The position numbers and the translations under genes were made by a program. A stretch of 18,498 nucleotides of DNA from CAZQIC01 sp964593555 (GTDB taxonomy: Bacteria; Bacteroidota; Bacteroidia; JAFLBG01). Under the pieces are notes generated by a model. It saw nothing but the letters and a program-made list of their open reading frames with translations, did not search any database and had not been told where the DNA came from. Of this stretch, positions 1-7,800 are shown piece after piece; within the stretch, counting starts at the first letter, position 1, and each line of letters starts with the position of its first letter. The stretch lies in contig CAZQIC010000098.1 in the NCBI GenBank assembly GCA_964593555.1, positions 1 through 18,498 on the forward strand, written 5' to 3'.

Positions 1-1
1 A

Positions 2-958
2 TTAGTTATATCGTTATTTATTAACAATTTGATTTTTAGAACTCCCCTTAAGATATCTAACTCTTCCAATTATGAATTCAAATATCAAACCAGTTCAAAC
101 CAACCCAATATATTTCAGTTACAACCGGTGCCAGATAATAGTAATCCAAACAATATCACGCTTGGTAATCCCGATCTATTGCCAACCTTTGCACATCGAC
201 TTAGTGCATCGTATTCAGTTCACAAACCCATCTCAGGCAAAAATCTTTGGACAAGGCTGAGTTATGATATAACAAACAATTCTTTTGCCAACAAAACATT
301 TTACGATTCGCTCGGAAGAAGAGTAAGCCAAACGGTTAACGTACCTTATGGAAATGCTTATGGAAATTTTTACCTCTGGGGAGGTTTTCCCATGTTTTCG
401 AAATTATTGCAACTGGAGCCAAATGTCAACAGTACATATAGTAAGTCTGTTAGTTATATTAATGGATTGGAGAACATAACCAGCGAATGGGGCTCCGAAA
501 CAGGTTTGGGAATTTCAATGGAAAAGAAAAGTTTTACCGCACGTATTGGAGGAAGTTTCACATATAAAGCTCCGCATTCCTCAATAAATATCCAAAGTAA
601 CAAACCCTACACGGTTCAGGAGTATAGCAGCAGCCTCAACATTAAATTCCCTAAAAAGTTTGTATTGATAACGGATGCTGCTTATACCTTAAATACTAGG
701 CGGAGCGAGGGATATAATATTGATTACCTGATCTGGAACATGACGCTTGAAAAAACTTTTTTTAAGCACGACGACCTGGTTGCATCGGTTGGTGTAACAG
801 ATTTACTTAATGAAAATATCAGTGCTGCAAGAACCGTGAATGACAATGTGATCGTTGATAACAAAACAACAGTTATCGGAAGATATTTGCTTGCAAAATT
901 GGTTTACAAATTCAATAGCAGCAATAAAAATAACAACGGAGACGATGACGATTTTTAG
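2..958 (+). CDS. TonB-dependent-receptor-like outer-membrane beta-barrel protein, C-terminal part (5' truncated)
   Basis: The reading frame is open from the first bases of the window and ends at TAG 956-958, so this is the last ~318 residues of a larger protein. The stretch QLQPVPDNSNP followed by LGNPDLLPTFAHRLSASYS is the pattern seen in the Bacteroidota outer-membrane barrel family related to TonB receptors (PF14905-like). After it come alternating polar and aromatic segments typical of barrel strands, such as LWTRLSYDI, FTARIGGSFTYKA and YLLAKLVYKFN. The protein ends in the acidic tail GDDDDF rather than the aromatic residue right after a strand. The plug and any signal peptide lie outside the window. 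The downstream GLPGLI gene overlaps its end by 14 bp, which implies co-translation. The family is clear; the substrate cannot be told from this part. Confidence 0.82.
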   Translation, partial: LVISLFINNLIFRTPLKISNSSNYEFKYQTSSNQPNIFQLQPVPDNSNPNNITLGNPDLLPTFAHRLSASYSVHKPISGKNLWTRLSYDITNNSFANKTFYDSLGRRVSQTVNVPYGNAYGNFYLWGGFPMFSKLLQLEPNVNSTYSKSVSYINGLENITSEWGSETGLGISMEKKSFTARIGGSFTYKAPHSSINIQSNKPYTVQEYSSSLNIKFPKKFVLITDAAYTLNTRRSEGYNIDYLIWNMTLEKTFFKHDDLVASVGVTDLLNENISAARTVNDNVIVDNKTTVIGRYLLAKLVYKFNSSNKNNNGDDDDF

Positions 959-1673
959 AATTATAACTATCTGGGTTTTTGTTTTCTTTTGGACGGCTTC
1001 TGCAGCGCAGGTAACGGCAGGGAAGATAACTTATGAGAGAAGAACTAATTTATACAAAAAATTAAAAGGGGATTGGGTGAAAGAATGGGTAAAAGAAGAA
1101 GATAAAAATAAAATAGATTTTTTTGAACTTTATTTTTCCGATACACTGTCTGTTTTTAAACCGAAGGATGATGGGTTGAAAGAAAAATTATCATGGACAA
1201 CTTCTAAAAATTCGGTGTACCAGAACTTTAATACGAAACAGCTATTTTTGGTTAAGCCAATCTGGGGGGAAGAATTATATCTTAAGGATTCGCTTCGAAC
1301 AAGAAAATGGAAGATCACTGATGGCAAAAGGAAGATATGCGGCTACGATTGCAGGAAAGCAATTTGGCAAGCTAATGACAGTGTTCGTATTTATGCATGG
1401 TATACCGATTGGATAATACCAAGTACGGGTCCCGAAAGTTTTAACGGCTTACCGGGAACAATTTTAGGATTGGCAACTGAGGATGGGGGAGTGGTTTATT
1501 TTGCGAAGTCGGTTGAGCTAAATAAACCCACTGCTGAAGATTACGCCCTGCCAAAAATGAGTAAAAAAACAAAAGTATATGAGGAGGAAGAATTAAAAGC
1601 AAAATTGGAAAAAGATTTTGGTGATTTCCCCTGGGGAAAGAGTATGATAAGCGAGAATTTCGGTGTCTGGTAA
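945..1673 (+). CDS. GLPGLI family protein
   Basis: I chose ATG 945 (242 residues) because it begins a signal peptide: a hydrophobic stretch at residues 3-19 ends in TASAAQ, with probable cleavage near residue 21. An earlier in-frame start would lie deep inside the upstream gene and would bury the signal peptide. The family signature is clear: FNGLPGTILGL at residues 166-176, preceded by AWYTDWIIPSTGP (151-163) and by the CGYDCRKA pair of cysteines (132-139). GLPGLI proteins are Bacteroidota-specific exported proteins of unknown biochemical role, often encoded directly after TonB-type barrel genes, as here. The start overlaps the barrel stop by 14 bp, so the two are probably translated together. 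It converges on nadD with only 6 bp between stops. Confidence 0.88.
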   Translation: MTIFRIITIWVFVFFWTASAAQVTAGKITYERRTNLYKKLKGDWVKEWVKEEDKNKIDFFELYFSDTLSVFKPKDDGLKEKLSWTTSKNSVYQNFNTKQLFLVKPIWGEELYLKDSLRTRKWKITDGKRKICGYDCRKAIWQANDSVRIYAWYTDWIIPSTGPESFNGLPGTILGLATEDGGVVYFAKSVELNKPTAEDYALPKMSKKTKVYEEEELKAKLEKDFGDFPWGKSMISENFGVW

Positions 1674-1679
1674 TCCCTC

Positions 1680-2258
1680 TTATTTCTCAAAAAAATGCAT
1701 TTCGGAAATATAATTGTACACACCCTGCGGCAGCATAAAACGAATATCTTTTTTTTCTTTAATGGCGTTGCGGATAAACGTTGCGGAGATATCCATTTGA
1801 GGAGCAGCAACTAATTTAACTTTAGGATGATCCCTTAATTTACCACCGTCAGTTCCCGGTCTGGGGTACACAAATAATTCATATTGGTTAAGAATCTCTT
1901 CATAATTCTTCCACTTATGAAATGTTTCAAGGTTGTCGGCACCGAGTATAAGTACAAATTTATTTTCGGGATGTTTTTCTTTTAAATAAGTAAGTGTATT
2001 TATTGTGTATGATGGTTGAGGTAACGAGAATTCTATATTGCTTACTTTGAATTTAGTGTAATCATATATGGCTTCTCTTACGAGGCGCAAACGCTGCTCG
2101 TTTGGCAGCAGAGATGATTTTTCTTTTAAAGGATTATGAGGTGAAATAACAAACCATACTTCTTTAAGATCGGTAAACTCTGCCATGTAATTAGCAATTA
2201 CCAAATGCCCAATGTGAATTGGATTAAATGAGCCGAAGAATAGACCAACCTTTTTCAT
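1680..2258 (-). CDS. nadD: Nicotinate-nucleotide adenylyltransferase
   Basis: This 192-residue protein transfers AMP from ATP to nicotinate mononucleotide, giving deamido-NAD in NAD biosynthesis in the cytoplasm. The nucleotidyltransferase signature GSFNPIHIGH is at residues 9-18, with the HIGH motif at 15-18. SPHNPLK (39-45), SYTINTL (83-89), LGADNLETFHKW (105-116) and the C-terminal ISATFIRN (157-164, family ISSTxIR) all fit NadD rather than CoaD. Length is normal for the family. Its ATG overlaps the TGA of kdsB as ATGA, so translation is coupled. The pairing with an LPS gene looks like housekeeping co-transcription rather than a shared pathway. Confidence 0.95.
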   Translation of the reverse strand: MKKVGLFFGSFNPIHIGHLVIANYMAEFTDLKEVWFVISPHNPLKEKSSLLPNEQRLRLVREAIYDYTKFKVSNIEFSLPQPSYTINTLTYLKEKHPENKFVLILGADNLETFHKWKNYEEILNQYELFVYPRPGTDGGKLRDHPKVKLVAAPQMDISATFIRNAIKEKKDIRFMLPQGVYNYISEMHFFEK

Positions 2259-3001
2259 TTTGGAAAGGAGGCTATAATTTTTTCCAAATCTTCAGGAGTA
2301 TCTATAGATTGAGATTCTCCATCAGTAATAGCAGTTTGAATTTTAAATCCGTTCTCTATCCAGCGAAGCTGCTCAAGTGATTCGGCGAGTTCCAAAGGTG
2401 ATTGTGGCAATTGTGTAATTTCTTTTAGTACCGATGAATGATATCCATAAATTCCAATATGTTTATAATAAACATGTTTGTTCATCCAATTATTAATATC
2501 TAACCCACGATGATGGGGAAGGGGAGAGCGGCTGAAGTAAATTGCTTCACCTTTTTTATTGACGATTACCTTTATTGTATTCTCTTTCACGAGGTCGTCA
2601 AGCGTGTTTAATTTTTTTATTAATGTTGCAAGCTGCACATTTTCTTTTGCCGTAAAGCAGGAACATAAAAGATCAATTTGTGCGGGGTCAATAAAGGGCT
2701 CATCGCCTTGGATATTAATTACAACATCAAATTTTCCTTCTTCCTTTTGGAATGCTTCAAAACACCTGTCGGTCCCTGTTGGATGGTTTGCGGAAGTCAG
2801 CATCACATTCCCTCCAAAACTTTCAACATGTTTTTTTATGCGTTCATCATCCGTTGCAACTATTACTTTTTTAATGGTTATTGATTTGCAGGCTTGCTCG
2901 TAAACACGCTGTATCATGCTCTTTCCATTAATGTCAATAAGCGGTTTGCCTGGAAATCTTGTTGATGCGTGTCGCGCTGGTATAATTCCTATGAAATTCA
3001 T
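2255..3001 (-). CDS. kdsB: 3-deoxy-manno-octulosonate cytidylyltransferase (CMP-KDO synthetase)
   Basis: The product (248 residues) activates KDO with CTP to give CMP-KDO, the donor used to build the inner core of lipopolysaccharide. The N-terminal nucleotide-binding loop IIPARHASTRFPGKPL (6-21), HPTGTDRC (73-80), IQGDEPFI (97-104), RSPLPHHR (158-165), HIGIYGY (181-187), the LELAESLEQLRW segment (203-214) and SIDTPEDLE (232-240) are the family landmarks in the right order. Length matches the family. It is the first gene of a two-gene leftward unit with nadD (ATGA overlap). Its upstream gap is shared with the divergent DUF1571-like gene. Confidence 0.95.
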   Translation of the reverse strand: MNFIGIIPARHASTRFPGKPLIDINGKSMIQRVYEQACKSITIKKVIVATDDERIKKHVESFGGNVMLTSANHPTGTDRCFEAFQKEEGKFDVVINIQGDEPFIDPAQIDLLCSCFTAKENVQLATLIKKLNTLDDLVKENTIKVIVNKKGEAIYFSRSPLPHHRGLDINNWMNKHVYYKHIGIYGYHSSVLKEITQLPQSPLELAESLEQLRWIENGFKIQTAITDGESQSIDTPEDLEKIIASFPK

Positions 3002-3060
3002 GAATAAAGGCTTCTGACTAAGTTACTAATTATCCCGGCTACTTTAATTATTGCGGGGGG

Positions 3061-3097
3061 TTTGTTGAGCCCCTGAGGTACTCGAAGGGTCGAAACG
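3061..3097. repeat. GC-rich palindromic intergenic element
   Basis: A short GC-rich block sits in the otherwise AT-rich divergent gap between kdsB and the DUF1571-like gene. It contains CCCCTGAG at 3070-3077, then GTA, CTCGAAGGG (3081-3089) and TCGAAACG; the arms CCCT and AGGG can pair, and the preceding G run (3055-3060) can pair with CCCC at 3070-3073. The form resembles short CCCTGAG-TCGAAGGG interspersed repeats often seen between bacterial genes. Copy number in this genome cannot be seen from one window. Confidence 0.4.
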
Positions 3098-3160
3098 AAC
3101 GATTGGAGTTTTTGTCAGCGCCCAGGTATTGCAGGAGTGGATACTTTGTAAAAACATTGT

Positions 3161-3168
3161 TAACTTTG
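3161..3168 (+). promoter_or_regulatory. Candidate -7 box (TAACTTTG)
   Basis: TAACTTTG fits the Bacteroidota sigma-A -7 consensus TAnnTTTG and ends 17 bases before ATG 3186. That would give a short leader and supports ATG 3186 over the upstream TTG at 3129. I find no TTG at the ideal -33 distance, so the call is tentative. Confidence 0.4.
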
Positions 3169-3185
3169 TCCTTTACCCCAAAGAT

Positions 3186-4043
3186 ATGTTCGTCGTAATA
3201 GCAGGTTCGGTTAGGAGATTAGTGCTACTTGTTCTTGCAAGCTGCTTATTAACTAGTTATCACGTCCCTGATCCAACGGTAAAAGGCATAATAACTGATA
3301 TGCTTGCATCGATAAACGGTATTCAGACTTTACGATATAATTTAAAATTTACCGAAAGGATAAAGGGACAGATGAAAAAATCGGAGTCCTCAATTAAATT
3401 GCAGCGGTCTCCAAGAAAACTCTATATGCATTTAAAAGGTCCTGAATTATTGTGGATAGAAGGTAGTAATAATGGCGATGCTTTAGTAAACCCTAATGCC
3501 TTTCCATATTTTAATCTTAATCTTGATCCAAATGGTTCTTTATTAAGAACAGATCAGCATCATACCATCAATGAAGTCGGATTTGAATATATGGCCGAAA
3601 TTTTGAGTTATGAAATAAAAAAGGAAGCTTCACATTTCGATAAAACATTCACTTACACAGGCTTGGGAACAATGGCGGGCAGAGAATGCTATAAGGTCAC
3701 GATCAGCGACCCTGCGTTTTCTTTTATTGATTATGTTGTGAAGAAAAATGAAACGATAATAACTGTTGCTAAGAAATTACGCTTGAGTGAATATATGATC
3801 CTGGAAAATAACAAAGGCATTAAGGATTATTATAGCGTGAAGGAGGGAATGACGATTAAAGTGCCAACGTCCTATGCAAAGTTTACAGTGCTTTATATCG
3901 ACAAACAAAATATGCTGCCTATTGGAAATACAGTAACAGATGACAAAGGCATATTCGAAGCATACGAATATCATAACCTACAGCTGAATTCAAAAATAGC
4001 ACCGGAAGAATTTACCAAAGAGTATAAGGATTATAAATTCTGA
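3186..4043 (+). CDS. DUF1571-like envelope protein with an internal LysM-like domain
   Basis: From ATG 3186 the product has 285 residues and starts with a signal sequence (residues 1-20). LASC at 17-20 fits a lipobox, although the residues after the Cys are hydrophobic, which is less typical. Residues ~31-180 and ~231-285 look like one LolA-like half-barrel of the DUF1571 family, ending with APEEFTKEYKDYKF. Between them, residues ~181-229 form a LysM-like module: YVVKKNET, then ITVAKKLRLSEYMILENN, then VKEGMTIKVP. The LysM is therefore nested inside the DUF1571-like fold, not appended to it. LysM modules bind peptidoglycan-type glycans; DUF1571 has no established function. A role at the cell wall-outer membrane interface is inference. 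A TTG start at 3129 is possible but would precede the candidate promoter. Confidence 0.75.
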   Translation: MFVVIAGSVRRLVLLVLASCLLTSYHVPDPTVKGIITDMLASINGIQTLRYNLKFTERIKGQMKKSESSIKLQRSPRKLYMHLKGPELLWIEGSNNGDALVNPNAFPYFNLNLDPNGSLLRTDQHHTINEVGFEYMAEILSYEIKKEASHFDKTFTYTGLGTMAGRECYKVTISDPAFSFIDYVVKKNETIITVAKKLRLSEYMILENNKGIKDYYSVKEGMTIKVPTSYAKFTVLYIDKQNMLPIGNTVTDDKGIFEAYEYHNLQLNSKIAPEEFTKEYKDYKF

Positions 4044-4052
4044 TGTGTTGTT

Positions 4053-4069
4053 ATAGATAGTCTATCTAT
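4053..4069. promoter_or_regulatory. 17-bp palindrome, possible operator
   Basis: ATAGATAG and CTATCTAT flank a single central T, giving a perfect odd palindrome nine bases after the stop of the DUF1571-like gene and ~115 bases before the next start. The central base leaves no good RNA loop and there is no T run after it, so a DNA-binding site is at least as likely as a terminator. Confidence 0.3.
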
Positions 4070-4156
4070 TCAAATTCAAACATTCTGTTTAAAATTACCA
4101 CCTTCTGACTTGTAATGTATTTGTGTAAATGATTATTTATTTGATTCATGTAGGAG

Positions 4157-4164
4157 TAATTTTG
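4157..4164 (+). promoter_or_regulatory. Candidate -7 box (TAATTTTG)
   Basis: TAATTTTG matches the Bacteroidota -7 consensus TAnnTTTG and lies 21 bases before ATG 4186. The nearest upstream TTG (4141-4143) is closer than the usual -33 spacing, so only the -7 element is well supported. Confidence 0.4.
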
Positions 4165-4185
4165 TCCTGTTAAATAAAAATCTAC

Positions 4186-4803
4186 ATGAAAAGGAATCAG
4201 CAATTCATACTATTGTTTTTGTTCGTAACAATGCTTTCTGTAGCGCAAACTGCGCCAGATATTGTCAAGCCAAAAAAGAAAATCAGTTCAATTAGTATAG
4301 GTATTGCTTCTGGCACTGGTTCTTCCTGGTATTACCGGGTTAGTCCAACCATAGATGTGACACTTAAGAAACATACTTTTGGGATCGCTCCTCTTTTTGC
4401 CTTTCAGTCATATTATAATGATGATAAATTTAATTCTAACCTGGAACTTTCGGGAGTAAAAGGTATTATGAGTTACCGAATAAAAGAGGAAACTAAAAGG
4501 GTTGGCATATCAGTTGAGGTAGCGTCTGTTTATTTAAGACAACAGGTACATTTTAATAATAGGTATGCTTCATTTTTAGAAACAGTCAATATTTTCTCCA
4601 ATTGCATGGGGTTGCGTTCGGAGTATACTATTATCGAGAATTTATCAGTTCAATGTGCTGCTATGTATGGTGTGCAGGTAAGAAGAAGCTCTAATTATAA
4701 AAACTATAAGGATCCTGATTCACTCATAGAGTCACATTATAAATCTAATGACACAGATTGGATCATGGAGATTTCAATGAAGTATAAAATAAAAATTATC
4801 TGA
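4186..4803 (+). CDS. Small predicted outer-membrane beta-barrel protein, function unknown
   Basis: I do not recognise a named family. The 205-residue product starts with a clear signal peptide (KRNQQF, then a hydrophobic core, then SVA before QTA at residues 18-23). The mature part has alternating strand-like segments such as ISSISIGIASGTG, HTFGIAPLFAFQS, RVGISVEVASVYL and LSVQCAAMYGVQV, and it ends with WIMEISMKYKIKII. This is what a small eight- to ten-stranded outer-membrane barrel looks like. It follows the DUF1571-like gene after 142 bp with its own candidate promoter. Its stop lies inside the 3' end of the convergent large gene (8-bp overlap). Confidence 0.65.
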   Translation: MKRNQQFILLFLFVTMLSVAQTAPDIVKPKKKISSISIGIASGTGSSWYYRVSPTIDVTLKKHTFGIAPLFAFQSYYNDDKFNSNLELSGVKGIMSYRIKEETKRVGISVEVASVYLRQQVHFNNRYASFLETVNIFSNCMGLRSEYTIIENLSVQCAAMYGVQVRRSSNYKNYKDPDSLIESHYKSNDTDWIMEISMKYKIKII

Positions 4804-7800
4804 TTAACGAAATGTTTCCCGTTCGGACAACTTCAGTCCCATTGATGGAGATTGCATTTAAATGGTAGATATAAACTCCTGTGTTTAATAATTTATTTCT
4901 GTACCAACCATCCCAGCCAACTGAAGGATCGGTTGTTTCAAACATCTTTTCTCCCCAACGGTCATAAATGGAAAATAGTAATGTTTTAATGCAGTTGTTC
5001 CCCAACAAAAATAAAATTTCATTTTGCCCATCATTGTTGGGAGAAAAGGCAGTGGGTACAAATATTTCTCCGCAGACAAGTTCAACGGAAACAACAATTG
5101 AATCAAGTTTTGTGCATCCGGCAGCATCCGTCACTATTACATAATAGGTGGAGTTATGTTGTGGAGAAGCAGTAACAACGGCGCAAGTCACGCAGCTTAA
5201 ACCTTCTGAGGGATACCAGGAATAAGTGCCTCCTCCGCTTGCAGAAATAATGGTATTCGCACCTTGTAAAATAGTAACATCGGCACTTACGGCAACTGTT
5301 GGAGAATTAACCGTTACACTTACAAATGCGGAATCGGAACAATTATTTACATCAGTTCCTATCACAGTATAAGTGGTTAAAATAAACGGATCAGCCATTA
5401 CTGTCGATCCTGCTGTTGAACTTAATCCTGCGGATGGCCCCCAAATAAAGTTAACGGCACCGGCCGCTGTGAGCGTAGTTTGGCTTCCAAAACAAATAGT
5501 ATCATTTTGTGAAACGGTTAATACGGGCAATTGATTTACTATTACTGATACTGTTTTAATTGCAGAACTACACCCGTTGCTATCAATAGCGTTTACAAAG
5601 TAAGTGGTAAAATCAGTTGGAGAAACAACAATGGAAACTCCCGTTGTTCCTCCGGGATTCCATGTGTAAGAATAATTACTTACTCCTCCTGTAGCAAAAG
5701 CAGTCAGTATTGTGTTAGAGCCAATACACATAGATGCATTTGAACTGCTGACAATAACAGGAGAAGGCTGGGTAATTGCTACGGTTGTAACCGACGAACA
5801 ATTGTTAGCATCGGTAATTGTTAAGGAGTAGCTACCGGAAACAAGTCCTGTTATAGAAGTGTTGGTGTTATTTGAGGGAGCCCAGGAATAATTATACCCC
5901 GTTGTTCCTCCTATTGCCGAAGCAGCAATAGATCCTGTGCTGTCTCCATTGCAAATAACATTTGTATGCAAAGTGATCAACGCAAATAATGAAGCCGGTT
6001 GAGTTATTGTTAATGAATCAGTAACCGAGCAGCCTCCACCATCAGTAACAGTTATTGTATAACTGCCTGTCTGCAATCCGCTTGCCGTGTTATTTGTTCC
6101 TCCTGCAGGAGACCATGCGTAAGTGAATGGACCTGTGCCGCTGGCAATATTTATTGCAGCCGTGCCGTTTGCTGAGCCATTACATAAAACATTTGTGATA
6201 GCCGGAGGGGCAAGGTCGGGTCCGTTAACAGTTAAGTAAGCAGGTTTGATAAGTGAATCTTTTCCGCACTGACTTGTTATATTAAGTTTTACAGTATACG
6301 TTCCCGGATTATTGTAGATAATATTTGTTGGATGATGAAGAGTTGATGTAGATGTTGAGGCTCCTGTGAAAGTCCAAAGCCAGGAAGTTCCCGAAGTATC
6401 ACATAAGTTGCTGGTGATGGAACTAAAATTAATCGATGTTCCGGTACAGAAGTTAACTTGACTGGCAGAAAAATCCAGATTGATAGGAGGTTTTTTCCCA
6501 CACGTATTTCCACATAACTCGGAAACAAAACTATCATCTCCTCCGCCTGCAAATGCAGTTTGATATGCACCGGGTGTCACAGGATAAGCGCCGTTCGAAA
6601 AGCCTCCCATATAAACAAGGCTGCCGTTCAATGCACATGAGCCGTGCGATTCATCATGGCCTGTTCCACCGATATATCCTGAACAAATCCTGGAACCACT
6701 GGCAGAAAATTTTGCCAGGTAATTATCTTCATCACCACCAAACTGGGTTTGATATGCACAGGAAGTGACAGGAAAATTATTGCTGTAAGTATCGCCCGTT
6801 ACATAGATATCGCTATTGTTATCTGCAACTATTCCATGTCCTTCTTCTTCATTACTTCCGCCTAAATATGTTGCCCACTGCCGCACACAAGTAGAATCTA
6901 ACTTGACGACAAAAGCATCCTTTGTTCCTACAATTCCCGCTTTATTTGTTTGAAAAGCTCCGGTAGTAATTGGGAAATTATTCGAGAGAGTGCTTCCGGT
7001 AAATATTACATTTCCGTTTACATCACTTGTAATTCCGTTTCCAACTTGAACATCATTGTTCCCGCCATAATAAGTGGCCCATCGTCTTGCCCCCGTAGTA
7101 TTAAATTTTATTACGAATGCGTCCTGGTTCCCCGCATATCCCATTTGTGTTCCTGCAAACGTTGGAAAATTCGGAGAGTTGGTCTCTCCTGTAACCAACA
7201 CATTATTATTATTGTCGGTGCATATTCCATTCCCCATATCAGTATTATTTCCTCCGCAATATGTTCCCCATAACTGACTACCTGAAGAATTGAATTGCAC
7301 TACAAATGCGTCATAAACTCCCGCGCCATTGCCAAGTGATGTTTTAAACGCTCCGGTGGTATATGGAAAATCTGTTGAGGCGGTCGCTCCTGTAATTAAT
7401 ACATTATTAAAATTATCGGTCGCTATAGCAAACCCCCGATCCTCATCACCCCCGCCACATTGTGTTGCCCATTGACGCGTACCAAGGCTGTTAAGGCTTA
7501 CAACAAATGCATCGGTGGAACCTCCGCCAAAATTAGTTTGAAAAGCGCTGGGGGTGCAAGGGAAATCAGAGGAATTGGTATAGCCTGTAATTGCTATATT
7601 ATTATTGGCATCAGTAGCAATGCCTCTTGCTCTATCACTGCCATCTCCTCCATAATAGGTTGCCCACAATCGTGTGCCCGAACTATTAAATTTTGCAACA
7701 AAAGCATTGACATATCCCGGGCCGTGATTGGTTTGATACGCCCCAGTAGTAACCGGGAAAAGTAAAGAGGCTGTTTGTCCTGTTATAATTACATTGCCTC

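Noticed and set aside
3129..3185. TTG at 3129 as the start of the DUF1571-like gene
   Set aside because: It lies before the candidate -7 box at 3161-3168, and ATG 3186 opens directly on the signal sequence.
6289..7765. Several medium open frames on both strands inside the large surface gene
   Set aside because: They are shadows of the seven SBBP repeats, whose repeated DNA keeps alternative frames open; the 1282-residue frame has signal peptide and domains end to end.
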